Below are positions 35,276-39,887 of a DNA stretch of 39,887 nt, piece by piece. The DNA comes from Alphaproteobacteria bacterium (GTDB lineage: Bacteria; Pseudomonadota; Alphaproteobacteria; Rhizobiales; JAKIUO01), in NCBI GenBank assembly GCA_024280895.1, contig JAJRPI010000061.1, positions 1 through 39,887 on the forward strand, written 5' to 3'. The notes beneath the pieces are model-generated. The model was not told the DNA's origin. It was given only the letters and a program-made list of their open reading frames with translations, and did no database searches. The position numbers were made by a program, and so were the translations under genes. The first letter of the stretch is position 1, and each line of letters starts with the position of its first letter.

Positions 35276-35483
35276 ATGAACTTGACGTCAATGAACGGTG
35301 AGCGCCGCTTGCGTTTGACAGAAAAATACATGGATGCCCCGGACAATCCAAGAAGGATTGCCCTGTAGAGTCCGACATTGCCCACAACATGGAACGGGTG
35401 CTTAACACCTTGTGCAAGGCAGTCAATGCTATACAGTTTAAGGGGTATGACTGGGATAGTGAAGAAGATGCCTTTATACGCTC
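35276..35483 (+). pseudogene. aioA fragment (third aioA-related sequence)
   Basis: From 35276 the translation MNLTSMNGERRLRLTEKYMD matches the central AioA segment. After a stop, a second frame gives SDIAHNMERVL and FKGYDWDSEEDAF (about 35365-35475), again from AioA. At DNA level it differs at roughly a quarter of positions from the copy near 2.6 kb. It is a scrap of about 70 codons from another aioA gene. Confidence 0.8.
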
Positions 35484-36128
35484 TTTTGTCAACCCGGCAA
35501 CAGGGCATTTCACCAAATCCAATTGTTGCGTCCTGGTTGTGGTGTTTTCGGTTCGACTGATTTGGCTGGGATATAGATATGCCTTGCACATTTCTCTTGC
35601 TGCTGTCACCCTGCCGGTAATCCATGGATTTTATTTGCGAATTGTAATAACTCGGGTGCATCGTGATTAACCGGAGTTAAAGCATGTGAGTGCCCCATCT
35701 TGTCGAGCAGCGAATAAGAAAAGTGAGTCTGATTTGACCTTCGATGATGCTCGTTAAGCCCAACGTCTTAAAATCACGGGTAGCCAAGGTGATGTTTAAT
35801 TAGTTGATCGCCGTGTCCGGCACAGTTGACGAGGCACTCGTGGTGATGTTCGTGATCTGCAATCGGGGCAACGATGGGTCGGACCCGGCGCGCTGTTCTA
35901 TAAGCTTATGTACGGTCGATAGTGTACCTTCACGTGGGAATTTAGCCCTGGTGCCTAGATTCAGGCTGAACTTGACATCTGAATCTATTGGATACCAGCT
36001 TTCCATGGAAGAATGGCTCCAGTTGGACAAGGCTATCTTCATACTGCTGCCAGCGGCGGTTCATCTTTGCGACCTTTTGGCGAGGGTTAGATAATTTGGG
36101 TCCTGATCGGAATTTTTGGAGGTGCTTT
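35484..36128. other. 645 bp without a recognisable gene
   Basis: Short frames on both strands have no family resemblance, no good ribosome sites and several stops. I see no insertion-sequence ends, repeats or RNA gene. It is probably eroded DNA left between the aioA fragment and merA. Only the last part, with the GGAGG site for merA, has an evident role. Confidence 0.5.
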
Positions 36129-37673
36129 ATGTCCGATGGTTGCGGCAACGACAATAACAGCACCTATGATCTTGCGGTCATAGGTGCTGGATCGGCGGGA
36201 TTTTCTGCTGCAATTACAGCGGCGGAAGCTGGTGCTCAGGTAGTTTTGATTAGCTATGGAACAATTGGCGGTACTTGTGTGAACGTTGGTTGTGTACCGT
36301 CAAAAACTTTAATCAGAGTTGCTGAAGCGCTTCACATTGCTAGTGTCGCTAACCGCTTCAATGGTATAGAAGTGGCTGCGCGAGTGACCGATTGGTGCGC
36401 TGCCGTTCAGCAAAACCAGGATTTGGTTGATGAATTCCCCAAGGCTAAATACAGTGATCTTCTGTCGCTCTATAACAGCGTAGCTTACCTCGAAGGCGAG
36501 GCAATGTTTTCAGACAATGGCGAGTTAATGGTCGATGGAGATATTATCAATGCCAAGAAAATCATCATCGCCACCGGTGCACGTCCAGCCTTACCGTCAA
36601 TCGATGGTATCGAAAATGTTCCTTACCTGACCAGCGCGACCGCGTTGGAACTGGAAACACTACCCGATAGCCTGCTTGTCATTGGGGCGGGCTATGTTGG
36701 AATAGAAATTGCTCAAATATTCTCTCGTGCGGGCGTACAGGTTACAGTCGTCAGTCGTCGCGGATTGTTACCTGAAGCCGAGCCGGAAATTAGTGCCGCA
36801 CTGACTCTCTACTTTGAAGACGAGGGCATTGGAATCGTGAGCGGCATTACTTACGATCGTATCGATTCTAAGGAAAACGCCATTGTTTTGACTGTTCGAG
36901 ATCAGGACAGAATCATGGAGATTTCCTCGGAAAAAGTGATGATTGCTACGGGACGTGCACCAAACACCGATAGCCTCAATCTTACAGGTGCAAGCATAGA
37001 ATTGTTGGGCAACTATGGTGTGAAAGTTGATACTCAAATGCGCACCAGTCGCGAAGGGGTATATGCAGCGGGTGATGTTACAGGTCGAGATTATTTCGTT
37101 TATATGGACGCGTATGGAGCAAAGATTGCGGCAAAGAACGCTATCAGTGGCAATTCGCTCTGCAATGACATTTCTGCCATACCCGCCGTGGTGTTCTGCG
37201 ATCCGCAGGCAGTTAGTGTTTATCTGGCCACGTATGGTGCAAAGAGTGAGGCAAAGAATCCCATCGACGGTGCGCTTTGCTATGATAATTCTATCATGTC
37301 TACCGTGGTGTTCTGCGATCCGCAGGTGGCCAGTGTTGGCTTGACCGAAGCAAATGCGCGGGCTCAAGGTATCAATGTGCGAACTTCGGTTCTCACCCTC
37401 GACAACTTACCGCGCGCTCGAGCAACTCGTGACACGCGCGGCCTTATTAAACTCATAGCCAATAGCAAAACGAAAAAACTCATTGGTGCTCACATATTGG
37501 CGCCAGAGGGTGCTGACAGTATTCAGACTGCCGCATTGGCGATAAAGACTGGTATGACTTACGAAGAACTCGGAGCGATGATATTTCCGTACTTGACTAC
37601 GGTTGAAGGTTTGAAGCTGGCTGCACAAACATTCGACATGGATGTGAACAAACTTTCCTGTTGTGCTGGGTGA
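36129..37673 (+). CDS. merA: Mercuric reductase MerA, with internal tandem duplication
   Basis: 514 residues, lacking the N-terminal NmerA domain. FAD site VIGAGSAGFSAAITAAEAGA, redox-active pair GGTCVNVGCVPSK (C50, C55), NAD site VIGAGYVGIEIAQIF and C-terminal pair SCCAG are all present, so the catalytic set for Hg(II) to Hg(0) reduction is intact. A stretch of 40 codons is duplicated in tandem at 37113-37352. I start at ATG 36129, which has GGAGG 7 bases upstream, not at a far-upstream frame start. No merR, merT or merP is nearby. Base composition is lower in GC than the following MFS gene. Confidence 0.85.
   Translation: MSDGCGNDNNSTYDLAVIGAGSAGFSAAITAAEAGAQVVLISYGTIGGTCVNVGCVPSKTLIRVAEALHIASVANRFNGIEVAARVTDWCAAVQQNQDLVDEFPKAKYSDLLSLYNSVAYLEGEAMFSDNGELMVDGDIINAKKIIIATGARPALPSIDGIENVPYLTSATALELETLPDSLLVIGAGYVGIEIAQIFSRAGVQVTVVSRRGLLPEAEPEISAALTLYFEDEGIGIVSGITYDRIDSKENAIVLTVRDQDRIMEISSEKVMIATGRAPNTDSLNLTGASIELLGNYGVKVDTQMRTSREGVYAAGDVTGRDYFVYMDAYGAKIAAKNAISGNSLCNDISAIPAVVFCDPQAVSVYLATYGAKSEAKNPIDGALCYDNSIMSTVVFCDPQVASVGLTEANARAQGINVRTSVLTLDNLPRARATRDTRGLIKLIANSKTKKLIGAHILAPEGADSIQTAALAIKTGMTYEELGAMIFPYLTTVEGLKLAAQTFDMDVNKLSCCAG
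37113..37352 (+). repeat. 120-bp tandem duplication inside merA
   Basis: Units 37113-37232 and 37233-37352 each begin with TATGG(A/T)GCAAAGA and encode YGAKIAAKNAISGNSL... and YGAKSEAKNPIDGALC... Both contain the same block CCGTGGTGTTCTGCGATCCG (VVFCDPQ). They differ at about a quarter to a third of positions, so the event is not very recent. Both copies remain in frame. Confidence 0.85.
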
Positions 37674-37759
37674 AACTGGAAAATAACTTGACCATCCGTT
37701 TGCCAGAACGCCCATTTTGCCTAAACCAGCCACATCAAGCGACTGCCACAGGAGCTCTC

Positions 37760-38164
37760 ATGAAATACGTAGTTCTAACTTTAGAGTCGGGAATTAATGT
37801 CCGTTATGGGATGGTAGCCGATACCACGGCAAACCAGACGATCTATGCACAAGAAGTGGTGCGCGGTTTCGCGACCCTCAAGGAGACCTCACCCACGGCG
37901 AGCGAATTGCTATCTCGAAGGGAAGACGTTCTGAATTCCGGTCTTCCCTATCTTGCTACGGAACTGAACGATCGGGTGGCCGCTTACAGTTATGCGATGA
38001 CTTGTCTATTACGTCCAGCCCACCGTAAAGCCATTGATGACTTGGTCTTTATGGCGATTGGGATACAGAATCGAAGTGACCATGTGGCCCTCCTGCAATG
38101 GGTGCTCGACGCTGGTAGTAGCGTATCTCCAAACAGTAAAATCCGTACAGGCCCCGGAGTATAA
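37760..38164 (+). CDS. GNAT acetyltransferase, phosphinothricin-acetyltransferase/ArsN-like, truncated
   Basis: 134 residues from ATG 37760 (GGAG upstream). The body IYAQEVVRGFATLKETSPTASELLSRR, GLPYLATELNDRVAAYSYA and RPAHRKAIDDLVFMA follows the pattern of phosphinothricin acetyltransferases and ArsN-type enzymes (which acetylate arsinothricin). The usual acetyl-CoA loop (GRGxGxALL) is degraded to NRSDHVALLQW, and the C-terminal third is missing compared with the normal 170-180 residues. It is probably inactive or on the way to being a pseudogene. Confidence 0.65.
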   Translation: MKYVVLTLESGINVRYGMVADTTANQTIYAQEVVRGFATLKETSPTASELLSRREDVLNSGLPYLATELNDRVAAYSYAMTCLLRPAHRKAIDDLVFMAIGIQNRSDHVALLQWVLDAGSSVSPNSKIRTGPGV

Positions 38165-38166
38165 TT

Positions 38167-39348
38167 GTGCGCCGCACAGTTTTCTTCTTGGGCATTTCAC
38201 AGCTCGTTTGCTGGGGTATTTCTTTCTATCTGATTGGTGTTTTCGGCGACTTGATCATGGCTGATTTAGGCTGGAGCCGAACGCTTGTCTACGGCGGTTT
38301 CTCGGCTGCACTTTTGACGATGGGGCTCGTCTCACCGCTTGTAGGATGGTTGATCGATCATGTTGGGGGAGGTCGCGTCATGTCGGCCGGATCGGTGCTC
38401 TGCGCGATCGGCTGCGCCGGGCTAGCCGTCGCACAGACGGTTGAGGTCTATTATACGGCTTGGATATGTCTCGGTCTGGCCATGCGTTCGATGCTTTACG
38501 ATGCGGCTTTCGCCGCGCTTGTACGAATCTATGGGCCGGAAGCTCGGCGGCCGATCGCGCAGGTCACGCTCCTAGGCGGTCTCGCGTCCACTTTCTTTTG
38601 GCCGATTGGCCATACCCTTGCGGAAACTTTCGGCTGGCGCGGCGCACTGCTCGTCTATGTTGGCTTCGCTCTTGCTACCGTGCCTCTCCATCTCGCAATT
38701 CCGACCGGGAGGCATCAAGAAAACACTTCGCCCGAGCACAGACCTCCGGCTCTCGCTTTCCGCGGTCAGAATAGGGTCGCAACAGCTTTCCTCTACACCG
38801 TGATCGTCACACTCATCAACGCTCTCAATGCCGGTATGTCAGCCTATATGATCGCCGTGTTGACGGAATTTGGTCTCGCAGCGTCGCTCGCGGTCTCGAT
38901 CTCCTCACTAAGAGGCATCGGTCAGTCCTCGGCTCGGTTGGTTGAGGTTCTGTTTGGTGGCCGCCTGCATCCAATCGATCTCAATCTAGCGGCAACTATT
39001 GTCCTACCCATTTGCTTCACGGTGGGCTTGGCTAGTGGAGGGTATGTTGCAGCGGCAATTGCCTTCGCTTTTTTCTATGGCGCTGGAAACGGCATCTTAT
39101 CGATCACCCGCGGCACGTTGCCGCTCGTACTATTTGATCTGCACACATATGGCACCTTCGTTGGTAAGCTCATTGTGCCAAGTTTCGTATTGTCTGCCGT
39201 TTCACCACTCGCCTTTGCCGCTATTATCGAGCACTTTGGCGCGAGGGGAGCACTGTACCTGTCGATTGCATTATCTTTGGTGATACTCGTGGCAGGCTTT
39301 GCCCTCAAGATGTTTGCCAAACCGGGTTCTGAAGGTCCGGGATCTTGA
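38167..39348 (+). CDS. Major facilitator superfamily transporter
   Basis: 393 residues with about 12 membrane helices and the MFS loop (GWLIDHVGGGRVMSAG) between helices 2 and 3. It starts with GTG 2 bp after the acetyltransferase stop, with GGAG 8 bases upstream. Similar GNAT-MFS pairs occur in arsenic and antibiotic-resistance loci (for example arsN with arsL- or arsK-like exporters), so an arsenical or drug exporter is possible. Its GC-rich codon use differs from merA next door, suggesting separate origins. Confidence 0.8.
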   Translation: MRRTVFFLGISQLVCWGISFYLIGVFGDLIMADLGWSRTLVYGGFSAALLTMGLVSPLVGWLIDHVGGGRVMSAGSVLCAIGCAGLAVAQTVEVYYTAWICLGLAMRSMLYDAAFAALVRIYGPEARRPIAQVTLLGGLASTFFWPIGHTLAETFGWRGALLVYVGFALATVPLHLAIPTGRHQENTSPEHRPPALAFRGQNRVATAFLYTVIVTLINALNAGMSAYMIAVLTEFGLAASLAVSISSLRGIGQSSARLVEVLFGGRLHPIDLNLAATIVLPICFTVGLASGGYVAAAIAFAFFYGAGNGILSITRGTLPLVLFDLHTYGTFVGKLIVPSFVLSAVSPLAFAAIIEHFGARGALYLSIALSLVILVAGFALKMFAKPGSEGPGS

Positions 39349-39479
39349 GGTGAACATTATGATCAAGCGAGGTAAACAAGATCAGTTTACGTCGGCGAGT
39401 GCCAGCGGTGTCGTTTGCATTTGGATTGAACCGAAACCATCAAATTTTGCAGTGGTGAGCTCGATTGTATGCAGCGCTT

Positions 39480-39660
39480 GCCGCGCGCAGTTTCTTCAAC
39501 ACCGGTCACCGCGAATAGAATAATATAATCTGCTGTGTCGGCTTTGCTGATGAAATGCTTGGTGCTGTTGATGACGAAATCATCACCATTGCGCACGGCG
39601 GTTGAGCGTATGGCACGAAAATCTGAACCGGCTTCCAGCTCACTCGTTGCCGTGCAGTCG
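39480..39660 (-). pseudogene. Acyl-CoA dehydrogenase fragment
   Basis: On the minus strand the translation CTATSELEAGSDFRAIRSTA, VRNGDDFVINSTKHFISKAD and TADYIILFAVTGVEETARG matches the central flavin- and substrate-binding region of acyl-CoA dehydrogenases (usual TEPGAGSD, VINGTKxFIS, ADxxIVFA). Only about 60 codons remain. The 130 bp before it (39349-39479) contain nothing recognisable. Confidence 0.75.
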
Positions 39661-39678
39661 AGGCGCTCGCCGCGTACC

Positions 39679-39747
39679 GTATTCGAGCGGTTACGTGATG
39701 AATATGGGTATGAAGGCGGCATCACTATTGTCAGTGACTACATTTGT
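39679..39747 (+). mobile_element. IS21-family IstA transposase scrap
   Basis: VFERLRDEYGYEGGITIVSD and DYI match the N-terminal part of IS21 IstA (typically FERLRDExGYxGxYTxVxxYVR). About 23 codons remain, then the frame passes directly into an IS3-type sequence. Confidence 0.6.
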
Positions 39748-39887
39748 GCAGCACGCAGACGTTTTGGCTATCGGCGTATCCACGTCATGTTGCAACGACA
39801 AGGCATTCATATGAACCAGAAGAAGTTGCGGCGGCTTTACACGGAAGAAAAGCTGCAAGTTCGCAAGCGTGGTGGTCGCAAACGCGC
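39748..39887 (+). mobile_element. IS3-family OrfB transposase, partial at window end
   Basis: ARRRFGYRRIHVMLQRQGIH and NQKKLRRLYTEEKLQVRKRG with GRKR match the start of the integrase region of IS3-family OrfB (IS2/IS407-like: RFGYRRIHVLLRREGxxVNxKxxYRLYREExLxxRRRxxRKR). It fuses in frame with the IS21 scrap and continues past the window edge. Confidence 0.8.

Noticed and set aside
35173-35661. 162-codon minus-strand frame
   Set aside because: It covers the aioA remnant antisense and shows no family resemblance or ribosome site.
35988-36128. Longer N-terminus for mercuric reductase
   Set aside because: The upstream part has no NmerA GMTCxxC motif, and the ATG at 36129 has its own strong ribosome site.
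36768-37367. 199-codon minus-strand frame
   Set aside because: Antisense to merA, including the duplicated part; not gene-like.

Overview
The window looks like an accessory region from an alphaproteobacterium, probably Hyphomicrobiales or Rhodobacterales. I infer this from the style of the LysR, GntR, Liv ABC and IS66 proteins, the arsenite oxidase type and the moderate GC; it is not proven. Both ends are a graveyard of broken genes and insertion-sequence scraps. The middle, about 5.05-35.2 kb, is a nearly intact and densely packed metabolic island.

Left edge (1-5.0 kb): a truncated EamA/DMT transporter, an IS66 transposase scrap, a decayed hypB, an intact nickel/cobalt-type permease, and on the minus strand a recently dead canonical arsenite oxidase operon. 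That aioB is 5'-truncated by an IS66 tnpC fragment and carries a TAG nonsense codon; aioA carries two single-base frameshifts.

Core island (5.05-35.2 kb): a LysR regulator and a MeTr/MtrH-like pterin methyltransferase (minus) lie beside a plus-strand series. The series is a cytoplasmic DMSO-reductase-family molybdoenzyme with its four-cluster ferredoxin subunit, an ArsR-ArsD fusion, a two-domain ArsA ATPase, a LivHMGFK-type ABC importer, a uroporphyrinogen-decarboxylase-like (MtaA-type) methyltransferase, its corrinoid protein and a NarI-like cytochrome b. A minus-strand operon (27.3 to 21.6 kb) holds a second methyltransferase, a second corrinoid protein, a RamA-like corrinoid activator, a CobW GTPase, a GntR regulator and a zinc-ribbon protein. 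It is preceded by a MetH-activation-domain-like protein and a small PF13769-type protein. A final plus-strand operon holds a MetF-like methylenetetrahydrofolate reductase, an intact but divergent AioB-AioA arsenite oxidase, an exported pentapeptide-repeat protein and an aquaglyceroporin.

The core therefore combines a complete corrinoid methyl-transfer route to folate (substrate methyltransferase, corrinoid protein, methyl-THF methyltransferase, MTHFR, reactivase) with arsenic sensing, arsenite ATPase, arsenite oxidation and a metalloid-permeable channel. MTHFR sits directly upstream of aioBA in one operon. The simplest reading (inference) is a pathway that takes up methylated arsenic compounds, strips methyl groups onto corrinoid and tetrahydrofolate for carbon and energy, and oxidises or detoxifies the released arsenite. 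I do not know of a described bacterial pathway with this composition. The methylated substrate cannot be proved from sequence alone.

Right edge (35.2-39.9 kb): an unrelated aioA remnant, a mercuric reductase with an internal 120-bp tandem duplication, a truncated GNAT acetyltransferase, an MFS exporter, and a mosaic of acyl-CoA dehydrogenase, IS21 and IS3 fragments. No tRNA, rRNA or CRISPR array was recognised.
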